A DNA stretch of 64,000 bases from Acanthosepion lycidas (GCA_963932145.1 OZ010587.1:106481439-106545438); one strand, 5' to 3'. Positions 21,048 through 32,949 are shown, counted from the stretch's first letter. Translations and numbers: made by a program. The notes: generated by a model not told the origin, from the sequence alone.

Positions 21048-21915
21048 TTACAGAGAGTTGGAGCAAGAACAAAGAGGAGTGATAGAGGAAAGGATGACGA
21101 GAAGGATAGGGGATAGATCAAGGGATCTGGTGACGTCGATTGACATTACATTTGAATAGTTGGAGATTATAGCTATCAGGGAAACAAGAAAATAGAAGGG
21201 AGTTCCACAGGCGAGAAGTGCGAGACATGAAGCTATTGGAGTAGAAGCGACGGCTACATTTAACAGTTTCGACAGTGAAAGGGTGAGAGCGAGAGCCCAG
21301 CCTAGTTGAACGCTTAAATTCATGAAGTCTGGGAACTAGCGAAAGCAGCTCATCGGAGCAATTACCATGAAAGTATTTGTAAAAAAGACAGAGGGGGGCG
21401 ATGGCACGTCTGTGAGAGAGCGACTGCAGACGAGATGCCAGATCAGGGCCAATTACATTGCATATCCGTCTCTGGATTTTTTCAAGAACCTTGAGACAAA
21501 CAGAAGGGGATCCAGACCATATATGGCAGCAATACCCCATGCAAGGAAGAAAGGTTTATTTGTAGATTTGAAGGATCAACTCCGACGAGAAAAATTTCCT
21601 GGCGCGGCACAGGGAGCCAACTTTCATTGCGGTGGACGAAGCTATTGACTCAATGTATTTGTTCCATCTCAGGTCACTAGTCAATGTGAGACCGAGCAGT
21701 CGCAAAGAGGTGCTCTCATGGAGTTGACCGTCAGACATTCTAATGGGTGGGGGCGGGCAGGGATGGTTCTCTGTGGTGAGTAAAAGAGAGCAGTTTTGTT
21801 GTTGAGGCGTTAAATTTAACCAGCCAATTCCTGTCTGACTCCACAAGCGATTGGAGGTCCTTTTCGAGACAAACGGCCAGGTTAGGTTTGTCAGCGACAC
21901 TAGATTTTGTTTTTG
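21048..21915 (-). pseudogene. LINE (jockey/CR1 group) 3' half
   Basis: Two minus-strand frames separated by a shift give the C-terminal part of the family seen at 13690-16590. The upstream frame (21556-21900) has SLRLLGLTLTSDLRWNKYI and GSLCRARKFFSSE. The downstream frame (21118-21540) has MGYCCHIWSG, LSHRRAIAPLCLFYKYFHG, RSHPFTVETVKCSRRFYS and TSRLWNSLLFS. This is the region after the RT fingers and palm that is strongly conserved in metazoan jockey/CR1 copies. The catalytic core and 5' end are absent. It is one of the better preserved copies here. Confidence 0.88.
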
Positions 21916-22260
21916 AGGCAGGAGTAAATAGTAGTGTCGTCCGCGTAAAGAAGGATGAACACTAGATCGGCCGGAATGTTGTGTTAATAGCAGTAATCAA
22001 CCAGAGAAATAGATGAAGGGGATGTTTGATGCCATTAACAAGACATTTGATTGATTGATCGATTGATTGAGTGATTCGTTTTTTACGGCTTATCAACCCT
22101 TTGCAGGTTATTTAAAGCCAGAATATATTTTTAGATTCTAAGATTTTTTTTAGATAATGAAGGTTTAGTAATAAAAGTCTTACTAATTAATCCATAGCTG
22201 GGTGAGAATAGGGGGTATTCATACCTAATCCGAATTTGATAAACAAACAAGCGATTATAA
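21916..22260. repeat. Family 5 / family E short repeat pieces
   Basis: CGGCTTATCAACCCTTTGCA and GGTTATTTAAAGCC (22087-22120), then ATCCATAGCTGGGTGAG (22192), a diverged form of the family E word CCCATAGCTGGG. Confidence 0.55.
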
Positions 22261-22379
22261 TGTGAATATAAAGTGGGGATCAATTCTATATTACAATCAA
22301 TATATAAACTGATCCCCTAATTTATGTCGACTGAAGTTTTTATATATTTATAGTCCAGAGAATGGATATAAATCTAAAT

Positions 22380-22700
22380 GTCTGTGCAGCTTTCAGTGAT
22401 TGATTCGTTTTCTACGGCTTATCAACCCTTGTGTAGGTTATTTAAAGCCAGAAAACATTTTTAGATTCTATAAATTTTTTTTTAGATTCTATAAATTTTT
22501 TTGAGATAATAATGATTTAGTGAGACAAGTATTAATTATTAACCCATAGATGGGGGGTGGGGAGAAGAGGTGGATACATAGCATTCCCAAGGGTATTTGC
22601 GCGTAAATGAATATACGAACATAAGTGGAATTAAAAGTCGGCTTTCTGATTTACAATTACCAACATACCACTCGCACATCCAAGATTACAGTACCATCTA
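22380..22700. repeat. Family 5 / family E short repeat pieces, second set
   Basis: The same order as 22040-22250: CGGCTTATCAACCCTTGTG, TTATTTAAAGCC, then CCCATAGATGGGG (22541) and CATTCCCAAGGGTATTTG. The two sets are direct repeats about 345 bp apart. Confidence 0.6.
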
Positions 22701-22856
22701 AGCATTGAACAGCACCTCAACTGCAGTGTTTTGAAGTTCGTTTTTTTTATAATTGTTCAGTATAATTTTTTTTCAGTAGTCGATCTTATATTTGACGTGA
22801 ATAGGATCTCCTTGTGGATCCAATATATCGTTTCATTAATATCATAATATATTGCT
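22701..22856. other. Unassigned sequence
   Basis: No feature seen. Confidence 0.35.
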
Positions 22857-23283
<427 letters not shown>

Positions 23284-23289
23284 TCGACT

Positions 23290-23640
23290 GTCCAGTCGAA
23301 TTCTACGTAAGAGGGTCAAAGAGATCAGGAAACTGACAGCCCGACAACAGCACATGAGATTTGATTATAGTGGTGAAGGTTTCGCGCAGGACCATCCACA
23401 GTTTTTGAAGGGCCGAATACAGAGACGAACCCTCGCAGGTTTTGAATTCAGAGTTGTCTTTCTCTTAGACCAGTTGCCATCCAAGGCTATAGAACCCAGT
23501 CTGTCCTGCTATTTAGCCATAGCTGGCGGGAGAAGAAGATGATTCATATCTTTCCCAATGGTATGGAATTCAAACTCGGCTCTCCGATTCCTCAATCCAA
23601 GTTTCTATCCATTACTCCACCATACCTCCTCCTGATACAC
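23290..23640 (-). mobile_element. tRNA-derived SINE-like repeat, family E
   Basis: The minus-strand head near 23640 reads GGAGGTATGGTGGAGTAATG and GGATAGAAACTTGG (A-box-like), then GAGCCGAGTTTGAATTCC (B-box-like). The body includes the plus-strand words AGCCATAGCTGGCGGG and GACCAGTTGCCATCC. A sister copy is at 27715-27965. The frame 22814-23542 that crosses it is not a gene. Confidence 0.6.
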
Positions 23641-23660
23641 ACACACACACATATATATAT
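23641..23660. repeat. (CA)n/(TA)n short tract
   Basis: Short CA then TA run at the head of the SINE. Confidence 0.9.
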
Positions 23661-23728
23661 GTATATATAAGACATGATTTTCTCACGTACATTCATATCT
23701 GTTCATGGCGTATCCAAATGTAAACAAA

Positions 23729-23736
23729 TGACGTCA
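23729..23736. promoter_or_regulatory. CRE palindrome carried by a repeat
   Basis: TGACGTCA in the same position of the foldback family as at 4480-4487. Confidence 0.4.
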
Positions 23737-23885
23737 CACATTATAAAAGTCCGACAATAATTTTGAAGACATTTTTATGTTTATACATTGTTTTTATAAA
23801 TGCAAATATTTAAGTAAATGCTCTGTTTATTATAAACAATATTTACCGGCCTGAATGTCCAAGAAATGTTCATACAAAATATTTA

Positions 23886-23968
23886 TCCTCCGACAGGAAT
23901 CGAACCTGTATCCTATACGGAGCCGTCATATAGTCTGACGTGTCGTTAACCGATTAGGCCACAGATGT
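23886..23968 (-). ncRNA. tRNA-shaped core, foldback copy 4
   Basis: On the minus strand: GTGGCCTAATCGGTTAACG (A box), CGTCA-GACTATA-TGACG (five-pair anticodon arm, triplet CTA), an extended variable region GGCTCCGTATAGGAT, and ACAGG-TTCGATT-CCTGT. The 3' acceptor CGGAGGA is kept; the 5' acceptor is mutated. Confidence 0.6.
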
Positions 23969-24010
23969 GCGTTCGGTTAGCAATGTCGATTTTACTGTCT
24001 TTAAACTTAT

Positions 24011-24969
24011 ACAGGTAAATGGAAACATAGTGATGAATGTAGAGCTACATTGGATGAACCAAATGTCTGCAATAGAGATTTGGGCTAGCATTGAAAAAGG
24101 TAAGGAACAGAGAAGAAGTAAATTAAAGTTTTTCATTTGGTACCGAAGTAAGAGAAAATGTAGATCTCCTGCCGAGATAAATGCAGAAATTTATTACTGT
24201 GAGCAGAAGACATACTTGGAGGGGCACTGGTCACAGCCAAGATGCTTTAAGCTAAAGCGCCTATCCATACAAGACAAATGCTTCTTCAGATTCTGAAAAG
24301 TAGCCTCGCCAGATTGAGACTTTCATATAGATGTGATGCATGGCGCCAGACCCGTTCAGAAATATCTAAACTGTCATCTGCATTCAAACACTTTCTACGA
24401 TTAATTGTTAAAATGACTTTGAGCGAGTGAAGCCTGAGTGGGGAGCGAGTCTTGGCAAAGATCGTCCTTGAACCTTGTGCACTGGGGCTACAGAATCAAT
24501 AGCAAAAGACTGTACCAAATAACAAAAAAAAAAAAAATAAAAAAATGGAGGACTACCAAAAGTAGCAACAACTGAAATGGATATCACATGTAACTTGAAA
24601 AGAAAATAATGACATAATCAAGATGTTGATATTCTACCCTACTTGAAATGAAATGTTAGGAATGACTCCTCCCCATCAGTACTTGTGCTTGAAAGAGCAA
24701 TAACAGCTACTGGACTTGAGGAACCTATTTTACTAAAAAATTGTTTTAAGAGAAAGACTTTATAAATTTCAACCGAAAGCAGTACTGTGAATGTCAAATA
24801 TTTCCTTATAAGGAAACAGCTAATGTTAACATTACCATGAACATTACTATTGCCCACCTTGCCAAAAAAAAAAAAAGTTTAAAAATATACCAGATTAATG
24901 GCTCCTAGCCTCTCCAGATATTAATCCAACAGTAAACTTCTGAGTCGTCAGTTAAATAGATGTATATTA
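24011..24969. other. Unassigned sequence
   Basis: The plus frame 23967-24296 (109 codons) starts inside the foldback element and its Lys/Arg-rich translation shows no domain I know. Around 24300-24480 the strand is less AT-rich. I cannot exclude an old coding remnant. Confidence 0.35.
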
Positions 24970-25513
24970 CACCCTGGTACAAATTAATTGAAACATACAC
25001 TTTAGTTTCCTTTCTTTCACCATACGGTCAGTTTTAGACCCCACTAGAGTGACAGTGTGTAATCGATTTCTATTTTTTTCTTCAAATTAGGTCATTTGTA
25101 GTGTTCTGCAGTAATATGAATCTATTTTCGGGATGTCAGAGGGAATTTGTTTGGACTTGAAAAATATTGCGTCATCCGTGATTGCATTAGATTTTCATCA
25201 AGCCCAGACACTATTGTCTTGCCTGTCGATTAGTTGTCCTGCGATGGACGTTACTCCAAGCAAGCGTAACACTGCAGGAACACAATGGCAAGCTATACCA
25301 GTGAGCAAATCAAAGCACTATAGATTGGCCCGGAAACTCTCCTGATTTAAATCCAATCGAGAATCTGTGGTCAATCTGCAGGGAAAGACTACGTGGAATG
25401 GACATACAAAGTACTAACATATGCATTGGGTCATATTTCATTGGAAAAATACGAAAACAAAGTAAATAATGACGGAAATATTCGTTTTGTTTCAATTAAT
25501 TTGCATAAGGGTG
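24970..25513 (+). mobile_element. Tc1-like transposon, deletion derivative
   Basis: The ends are inverted (left CACCCTGGTACAAATTAATT, right read backwards CACCCTTATGCAAATTAATT) and each is flanked by TA, the Tc1/mariner target. The total of 544 bp is about a third of an autonomous element. A plus-strand transposase remnant remains at about 25318-25410. Confidence 0.88.
25318..25410 (+). pseudogene. Tc1-like transposase remnant (third catalytic block)
   Basis: The plus strand reads IDWPGNSPDLNPIENLWS, the hallmark block that carries the last catalytic Glu of the DD34E triad (IENLW). It is followed by a short arginine-rich stretch. The first and second aspartates, the paired-like DNA-binding domain and the start are missing, so it is non-functional. 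Confidence 0.88.
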
Positions 25514-25515
25514 TA

Positions 25516-25944
25516 GAATAAGAACCTCAGCATATTTATTTATTCAAGGAAACATTATGACTGCTACAAACAATGTTTCAGTTAAAACAATAAGAAATTC
25601 AATGGATAAAAGATGGATGAAGTTTATGGGATGTTAAGTAGCAAATATTGATATGTGAATTAATAAAACAATACGTTATTCGTGTATTTATAGGATAATG
25701 CGTTAGCGAAATATATGCTTCTGTGGCAGGCATTTTTTGAAACACTAAGTTTGCATGAATGAAACTAGACACTTATTAAACAAGTTATTATCGATATTCG
25801 TTTTACTAAAAATCAATATTATTATCTGAAATTCACCCAGTAGTTTGTTCATATAAGTATATTGAGAAATCTTTGGCAACATTTGTTGGTTAAGACTAAT
25901 TCTATTGTGAAAACATTAACTTAGATAATAATATTTGAAATTGT
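25516..25944. other. Unassigned AT-rich sequence
   Basis: No feature seen. Confidence 0.4.
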
Positions 25945-26062
25945 GATTAGAAAGAAAGAAAGAAAGAAAGAACCGCTTCCACATAATATCAGTGGATAAA
26001 TAAAGAAAGGACTGCGCATATTTCCATAAAGTATGAGTGGATGGAGAGAGGAATGTAGAGCA

Positions 26063-26098
<36 letters not shown>

Positions 26099-26252
26099 AA
26101 AAAGAAAGAAAGTCATGTTTATATTTGCACAAAGAGATCTTGCAGTGAGCTAGAGAGTGTGAGAAAGAAAGAAAGAAAGAAAGAAAGAGACATTCAAACA
26201 AACAAACAAACAAACAAAAAAGAAAGACATGATTATGCCTTCACAATCGGGG

Positions 26253-26283
<31 letters not shown>

Positions 26284-26700
26284 GACATTCAAACAAACAA
26301 ACAAACAAAAAAGAAAGACATGTTTATGCCTTCACAATCGGGGAGAAAGAAAGAAAGAAAGAAAGAAAGAAGGAAAGAATTGTGCATATTTCCATAAAGT
26401 GTCATTAGGGAGAGGAAAGGGAAAGAGAGGCAGAGAGAGAGAGAGAGAGAGAGAGGAAGCGAGAGAGACAGAGAGAGCGTAAGAAATGTAAATATGTAAT
26501 AGTGGAGATAGGGAGAGAGAACATAAAAGAAAGAAAGAAAAAAAAAAGAAAGCTGGGTATATTTCAGAAACTAAAATCTCACAAAGAAGATAAAAAGAAA
26601 ATAAGCGCCCGCGCGAGAAAGAGAGAGACAGAGACAGAAAGGGAGAAAGAAAAAGAGAGACAGACAGACAGAGAGGGAAAGAAAAAAAAGCAAAGAATTG
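25945..26700. repeat. Polypurine field: (GAAA)n, (AAAC)n, (GA)n
   Basis: Runs of GAAA at 25951-25973, 26063-26112, 26163-26190, 26250-26283 and 26345-26375. A 91-bp higher-order unit, ending in TTATGCCTTCACAATCGGG, is repeated at 26159-26247 and 26250-26338. GA-rich mixed sequence follows to 26700. The plus strand is almost pure purine for long stretches. The open frames on both strands are artefacts. Confidence 0.93.
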
Positions 26701-27341
26701 ATATATTAAAAAGCATTTATACAAATGCAGACATTTACGCTTGCATTTGCTTCAAAACAGCAAAATTTACTATACTCGTATGGTTCTATATATACAAGGG
26801 AATATATAAAACCTTTTCGTGTATATATACTGTAAAATAAGACATATACTATATAATAAATGTGCCTTCACGCATTCATACATATTTGTATATACATAAT
26901 ATATACATATATAACTTGCTAGGGTAAGTATATCCCCTTGTGTATGCACCATGCACAAAATATCGTTGAATGCCATTTCTCGTAAAAGTGAATATAAATA
27001 ACCGGAAATGTCTTGACATTATTTGTATGCGCATGCGCACACTGAACGTTGCGAAAAAAGAAGGAAGACGTCACCTTGTTCGTCATGTACACATTTTTTT
27101 CTTTTTGTAACCCCTACCTAGGGCGGTAATTATTCTCCATCAGTTCTCATGCATATATTTTAAAATTGGGCTTCACAAAAAATAAAAAAAATCAGGCCCG
27201 AGAAGCAGATGCTAAAAGAAGAAAAACCGTCTGCTTCTCTGGATTGATCGAGGAAAAAGAGCCATTTTGGTTTGTAGCTCTCTATTGACGGGGAAAGACA
27301 AGTTCGTCGGGTAGATTATTAGCATTTACACACAAAAATCA

Positions 27342-27342
<1 letters not shown>
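26701..27342. other. Unassigned sequence
   Basis: Includes GCGCATGCGC (27029-27038, an NRF1-like word) and a 10-bp inverted repeat GAGAAGCAGA / TCTGCTTCTC (27199-27240), but no coding evidence. Confidence 0.4.
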
Positions 27343-27388
<46 letters not shown>

Positions 27389-27400
27389 AATATATATCTC

Positions 27401-27447
<47 letters not shown>

Positions 27448-27458
27448 CATTCTCTTTA

Positions 27459-27495
<37 letters not shown>

Positions 27496-27496
27496 C

Positions 27497-27533
<37 letters not shown>

Positions 27534-27590
27534 TTATCTATATATCTATCTATCTATTCCTCTTTCTCTCTCTATCTACTATTATCTATC
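27343..27590. repeat. (TATC)n field
   Basis: Several TATC runs separated by CTCATT-type interruptions. Confidence 0.95.
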
Positions 27591-27714
27591 GATAATGTTA
27601 TTACGCCTAAATAATCCTTAGTGTTGTCTACCCACAATGCATCACTGACCCGTATTTATAAATCGTCGAGAAGACATACAATATATCAATCATGTACCAA
27701 GCGCGATATACGCT

Positions 27715-27965
27715 TAGACACTGACGAGGCAGATTTTTTCCCGGAGTAGTTTGCCATTTCATTCTGAGGTAGACCAGTAGCAATCAAAGAACCGAAGATG
27801 TCCTATTATTTACCCATAGCTAGGTGGGAAAGAAGAGGATTCATACCTTTCCCAAGAGTATTGGCATGTATATAAATGTAATAGTTTCGACAGGAATTCG
27901 AACTCTCCGATTACTGAGTCCGAGCCACTATCCGTTACTCCTCTGTGCCTCCTCCGAGATATGTA
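27715..27965 (-). mobile_element. tRNA-derived SINE-like repeat, family E, second copy
   Basis: Same layout as 23290-23640. The minus-strand head is GGAGGAGGCACAGAGGAGTA and GAGAGTTCGAATTCC (B box). The plus-strand body words are TACCCATAGCTAGGTGGG and CCTTTCCCAAGAGTATTGG. Confidence 0.65.
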
Positions 27966-28002
27966 AATATCAATATAAATATAATTTTAAGCTATATTTA
28001 TG

Positions 28003-28004
<2 letters not shown>

Positions 28005-28094
<90 letters not shown>
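28005..28094. repeat. (TA)n
   Basis: About 45 TA units. Confidence 0.97.
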
Positions 28095-28095
<1 letters not shown>

Positions 28096-28689
28096 CTGGT
28101 AGCTGTTGAACTCAATAAAGGATATTCCATAAAGTATTAAATTAAGTTAATATGCATTTTTTGTTTTGTACGAATACTTTTTTCATCAGTTAAAATGAAA
28201 AAAATGCATTAATTTCTGTTAGAATAGAAATTAATTAAGTTTATTATTATTTTTTAATAGTATGTGTCGTTATACATAAAATGTGCCGAGATTTGTTTTA
28301 TTTAAGGCTTTTACATTTATAAAAATACAATTTTTCAAGTGTACGAATATTTATTTCCCCTCACTGTATATATAAAATCAAATTGCATTTGCTTACGTAT
28401 TAATATCATTGGGGAAGGTATAGATCCATGCCCAACTATGGCTAACTAGCAGGGCGGAGTGAAACCTATAATCTTGGTTGGCAATCTGTATGGGAAAATG
28501 GAAACATCTGAATTCAAATCATTTTGTAGGTTTGCCTCTCTAACTTCTGAGAGGATGGATGGAGTAATTGCAACATTACCGGTGCAAAAGGAGCCGGCAT
28601 TCCATTGCACTATTCTGCGCCAAATGCCGCCATGAACCACAATTATGAGACGGAGGAAAGTGATGACAACTAATTGAATTAAATGATAA
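28095..28689. other. Unassigned sequence
   Basis: No family or domain recognised. A minus frame at 28446-28640 lacks known motifs. Confidence 0.4.
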
Positions 28690-29025
28690 TATCTTGGGTT
28701 TGGGTTTATTTTGTTTTACGGCATATCGACCTTAATTTGGAGTAAAACGATATTTTGGGGAATTTAGCAATATGAGTTCAATACGTGGGCCAGGTAGTCC
28801 AGACTTAGAGTTACAGGGACCAGTACTAGCAATCACTGAAAAAAGAAAAGAAAAGATATCCCTCGACATGGGCATCGAAACGAGAACCAATCTACTCACG
28901 TAGGTTAAAGAAGTCGTGTAGTCTGAAATTTCCTGAAGAAGGCCGGAATGCACAACGGTCGAAATGCGATCAATAGTGCGAATGTAAATAATGTACATAA
29001 GGATGACTCCTCATCCCAGAAATTT
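28690..29025 (+). repeat. Family 5 start joined to a PLE-end repeat
   Basis: GGCATATCGACCTTAATTTG (28722) is a family 5 start. The stretch GATATCCCTCGACATGGGCA (28854) matches 37333-37354, and CTGAAGAAGGCCGGAATGCA with CAACGGTCGAAATGCG (28934) is the hairpin-plus-GAAA PLE end. A second copy of the latter two parts is at 37195-37500. Confidence 0.6.
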
Positions 29026-29172
29026 ATCAAAGGTACTATCGAAAAGTAAACTGAAGAGGCGGGATCGAAATTTGAACATAGCTCTCTCCTATCTTCCTTT
29101 AAGGACTTATAACCGTTACACCAACCAATTAACGTTAATTTTGAAATAATTTAAGATAATTTTATTTAACGC

Positions 29173-29284
29173 ACAGTATTTGCTTGACCTAATCATCTAT
29201 TGGAAAACAACACTCACAAGGACCTATTGAAGGCGTGTCACTCATCTGCGTGTTATGTGAATAGATGATTAGGTCAAGCAAACG
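29173..29284. repeat. Inverted repeat, 33-bp arms
   Basis: TTGCTTGACCTAATCATCTA and flanks (29173-29205) return in reverse complement at 29251-29284, 45 bp away. No coding content. It could be a tiny MITE. Confidence 0.85.
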
Positions 29285-29840
29285 GTGCGTGGAACCTTAG
29301 CAAAGATCATTTTCTTAAATTAAATTATTAATTGGTGGTGTAACAAGGTTATAAGTTTATAGGAAGTTGTGGAGAGCCGTGATCGCTTATGTCCTGAATG
29401 CAGGTGGCACATAGAAAAATAAGAATCATGTATTTACGTATGAGTAAGTAGCTATCATTTTAATATCTGACAATCTATCTGTTCAGATTGATGACTTAAC
29501 AATTCTGTATTTTGTGAGCTAGCGAAAGCCCTTATATAGGGATTGAATTCTTGTAAAATCTAAATTATTTACTATGTAGAAGTGCATAGATTTGGATGAA
29601 ACTACATCAATCGATATGTTATTTAGAAAAGTACTTGCCTTATTCTATTAAATAGATTCTACTAATTAAAACTAAGCGGGTCAACTCAATGTCGGCTCTT
29701 GCTGATTCCTCTTGTGACAAAGTATCTATTTTGAAAGTGATATTAAAAATCCTCATGAGATACTAGGAATTAGGTATGTAATGTTTTTCAATTGTTGAAT
29801 TCACCTTTCATTTATTTACATACTATAAATAGATACGATT

Positions 29841-29844
<4 letters not shown>
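29285..29844. other. Unassigned sequence
   Basis: GAAGTTGTGGAGAGCCGTGA at 29362 is a short dispersed word also seen near 30397, 44110 (minus), 52100, 52198 and 56650 (minus). The rest is unassigned. Confidence 0.4.

Positions 29845-29917
<73 letters not shown>
29845..29917. repeat. (TA)n
   Basis: About 36 TA units. Confidence 0.97.
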
Positions 29918-29919
<2 letters not shown>

Positions 29920-30520
29920 AAAGAAAGTTCAAGAAAGAAATACGGTTTACTAACAGATAGAAAGAAAATAAAATTATTTTTAATAATATGTGGAAATCTC
30001 CACGTTTTGCCTGATGACGGTCGCGAGAGCAGAAACCCGTGTAGTCAAATTATGTCTTTGTCTGGGTCTTTCATTACTGGGAATTTGTTAGCCTACCTGA
30101 AAATCAATATTAGTAACAACATTTGGGCGCAACTGTGGCACATCCCCAAATTGGGTGGGGGTAACAATTTGGCCTTGAAAAGGGAACTGTGAATTGCGTC
30201 ATGGTGTCCTTTTACTAACAGACGTTGCTTAACTTAGTCTACTATACTGCGCAGTTGACAAAATCAAAAACAAATTATTATTTATTATTATAAATAATAT
30301 ATGAAACTATTTATTTTTATTAAAGTTTTTATGAAAGATATATATCCAAGAACAGATAGTAAGTAGTAAAACGTTGCTGAGTGTTGTAATGGACAGGAAG
30401 TAGTGGAGAGCCATTGTCGCCAACAATTTGGACTCAAAAGCGGCACTGAAGAATCATCTATGAAACAAAAAAATCATCATAATCGGATGAAAACTGGGGA
30501 AACGCATAAACAGCATCCGA
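29918..30520. other. Unassigned sequence
   Basis: No gene. Short AT runs near 30270-30300. Confidence 0.4.
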
Positions 30521-30655
30521 TCATACACACACACGCACACACACACATACACACACACACGCACACGCGCACACACACACTCACACACACGCACACGCGC
30601 ACACACACACATACACACATACATACACACACATGCATACACACATATATATACA
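30521..30655. repeat. (CA)n/(CACG)n
   Basis: CA repeat with CGCA and TACA interruptions. Contrasting Cys-Val frames on the minus strand are artefacts. Confidence 0.95.
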
Positions 30656-30737
30656 CACTCATATTTTGAGAATTATAGATATAGATACAAACAATTCGAT
30701 CGCAAAAGGTTGTCTAGACACGCTAATTTTTTTATCA

Positions 30738-30895
30738 CTTATATGATTGGTTGATTTGTTTGTTTAATGGCATATCAAAACCTTATGGGTCATTTAATGC
30801 CAGAATTTAATTTTCTTAGGGCCTATGAAGTAATAAAAATAGGATATATTATTCTGCTTTCGCAATTGAATACATGGTAGATGATACTTAGCTTT

Positions 30896-30952
<57 letters not shown>

Positions 30953-31092
30953 GTGGACATAATTATTAGAGGCGGTGGTTATAGTTCGATTTAAGACATT
31001 GTCAGATATTATATGGATTAAGGTCATGTTGTTCGTTTGGTTGGTTAGTTCTGTTTAGCGGCATATCAACACCTCTATGGGTTATGATATAA
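30738..31092 (+). mobile_element. Family 5 repeat pieces around a (TA)n
   Basis: GGCATATCAAAACCTTATGG and GTCATTTAATGCCAG (30769-30803), then (TA)n at 30901-30948, then a second start GCGGCATATCAACACC (31059). Confidence 0.65.
30901..30948. repeat. (TA)n
   Basis: 24 TA units. Confidence 0.97.
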
Positions 31093-31320
31093 AGAATATG
31101 CATACACCTGGTTCCCCCTCACAGTAATATGATTGTCTGGTGTCAGCCATAAATACAGGCTGATGTGGAGGTACAGGGACGACGCCTATTGACTTCGCAT
31201 ATTGCCTACGCCTATTGCCTACCACTACGATGAGGACCAGTCCATTACTGTTACCTGCTAGATTGTTCTACTCGGTTACAGTAGACAACACCCACTTTGA
31301 TACTTCAAACTAATATAACA
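31083..31320 (+). repeat. Dispersed repeat, copy 1 of 2
   Basis: From TATGATATAAAGAATATGCA through TGATTGTCTGGTGTC and CGACGCC to TACTTCAAAC. It matches 57903-58165 in the same orientation with moderate divergence. No coding frame is shared. Confidence 0.7.
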
Positions 31321-31429
31321 TTCAACTACTGATAAAATGTACTGTTGGTCATTTTGCTATAAATATGTATGGTTGGTCATTTTTTTATATAAAAAATATA
31401 TTGCTGGTATTTTTATTATAAATATGTAT

Positions 31430-31630
31430 TTTTATACTTACATAGAGTTTTGTTTTTATTTGAGGGTTCTACATTTGCCCGTAGTTGGGATCCTAACAGG
31501 TGATACCACTCCGGGTCAAGGTGGACCTGCGAACAAGAGCAATTAAGAGGTATTTTACCGCTCCTCAAAAAATCCTCCCAATCTGAGGCCTTGCTGCCGG
31601 ATGTAGTTTATCGTCATACGCCATAGGACT
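31430..31630 (+). mobile_element. Family 5 repeat, terminal part
   Basis: GTAGTTGGGATCCTAACAGG, ACTCCGGGTCAAGGTGG and GGATGTAGTTTATCGTCATA in the same order as 13190-13375. Confidence 0.7.
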
Positions 31631-32525
31631 CTTGATCAATTTTATTCGCGCTCTTAAACACACACACGTACATACACATACAAACACACGAGAACACAAT
31701 TTTTTATAGCAAAAAATAAATAAAAAAAAAAAAAAAAAAAAAAACTGAAAATAAATGCAAATTCATTCAGCACAGTAACATAGTTTGGAAGAGGACACGT
31801 CAGTGAAAAACGTGGTCGAATGAAGAACAAAACACGTGATCCAGTCACGTGACTTAAGGCGTTGAGATTAAGTGGATTTACTGTCTTTCCGCCCTTATTT
31901 TTCATCCTCAAATTATCTCCTATACGTTTGACATTAGAATCACAGCATAACTTTCAGTTATAATGACATAAGCCTGTGTTATATGTTTCTACACCAGGAC
32001 ACAGATTCGCAGACTTGGTTCGATACTTTATTATTTCAATCCTCAGAGTCTCTTTAAGGTTGAAACTAAAACAGTTTTGCCGTCATGGAAAGATCTTAAT
32101 CGATTATGGAAAGAGAAACAAAGAAATTTTTTTTATGTTTCTGGTGAATATGTGCAAAGGTGATAATCTCACTTCCGCTTGAATCTTTAAATAATGTATT
32201 ATGGGAATTCAGGAAATTGCTCAAGTTGGGGAAAATGGTGAGATTCTATACGTATTTTTTTTTCTTACACACTGTCCAAATAATTCTTACTGGAAATGGA
32301 AACGGTAAGAATATTTTCTTAAAAACTCGAAGAAACCTTTTTTTCCCTGGGATAAATGGATGGCGTTATTCCGTGAAAGCGTACATTGAGAGAAGGCAAA
32401 TTCTTGGGGGAAAAAAAAATCAGTATTTATCAGGATAGGAATTTGGCGAATCAGAAATAGAAGAGATTTGTGAAAAAGAGAAATAATGAAACTCTGTCTA
32501 TATTTCTGAGATGAGGTATTATGTA
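31631..32525. other. Unassigned sequence
   Basis: CA-rich words at 31658-31690 and poly(A) at 31722-31744; otherwise unassigned. Confidence 0.4.
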
Positions 32526-32935
32526 CACTATTTACATTATTCGAACTATTGTCCTCATCTTTGTTGCCATATTTATTACAACGTTTCGGCCGTTGTACCC
32601 TCCTGCCTTCTTCAGGCGGTTGAAATGTCGAACTAAACCTTTTATTTTGCTCACTAGGGTAGATTGTTCTAGTTCCACGTGCCATGTTTAATGGATGTCA
32701 GTTATCATTTATCTCCTGTTAATTTCCCTCTGAAAGTTCTCCACTGCCTTAACCGGGTATTGAACTCACACACTTTGGGTCCTGTCACTGGATCTAACTA
32801 ACGCCTTTATCCACTGTGCCATGTGTCCTGAAGAAGGCCGGAGCATACAACGGCTGAAACGTTGTAATAAACATGGCAATAAAGCTGAGGACAATAGTCT
32901 GAATAATGTAAATAAAGTGTATAATGAAACCGTTA
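32526..32935. mobile_element. SINE B flanked by inverted PLE-end halves
   Basis: The minus-strand tRNA-like piece at about 32750-32830 has TGGCACAGTGGATAAAGGC (A box) and GAGTTCAATACCCGG (B box). At 32530-32620 the minus strand, and at 32830-32920 the plus strand, carry the same CTGAAGAAGGC ... GAAACGTTGTAATAAA module. The two modules therefore point outwards as about 85-bp inverted arms around the SINE. Confidence 0.7.
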
Positions 32936-32949
32936 GTGACTAAAAAAAG

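Larger units (their letters stand above)
23680..24010 (-). mobile_element. tRNA-core foldback family, copy 4
   Basis: Minus-strand copy. The plus strand shows CGTATCCAAATGTAAACAAA, the CRE, TTATAAAAGTCCGACAATAA (worn arm), ATTTACCGGCCTGAATGTCC, a complete tRNA-like core at 23886-23968, and GGTTAGCAATGTCGATTTTA at its end. Only one arm is present. Confidence 0.85.

Noticed and set aside
23967-24296. 109-codon frame as a host exon
   Set aside because: Starts inside a foldback element, shows no known domain, and I see no convincing splice sites.
26033-26724. Lys/Glu-rich and Ser/Leu-rich frames
   Set aside because: Products of the GAAA and GA repeats.
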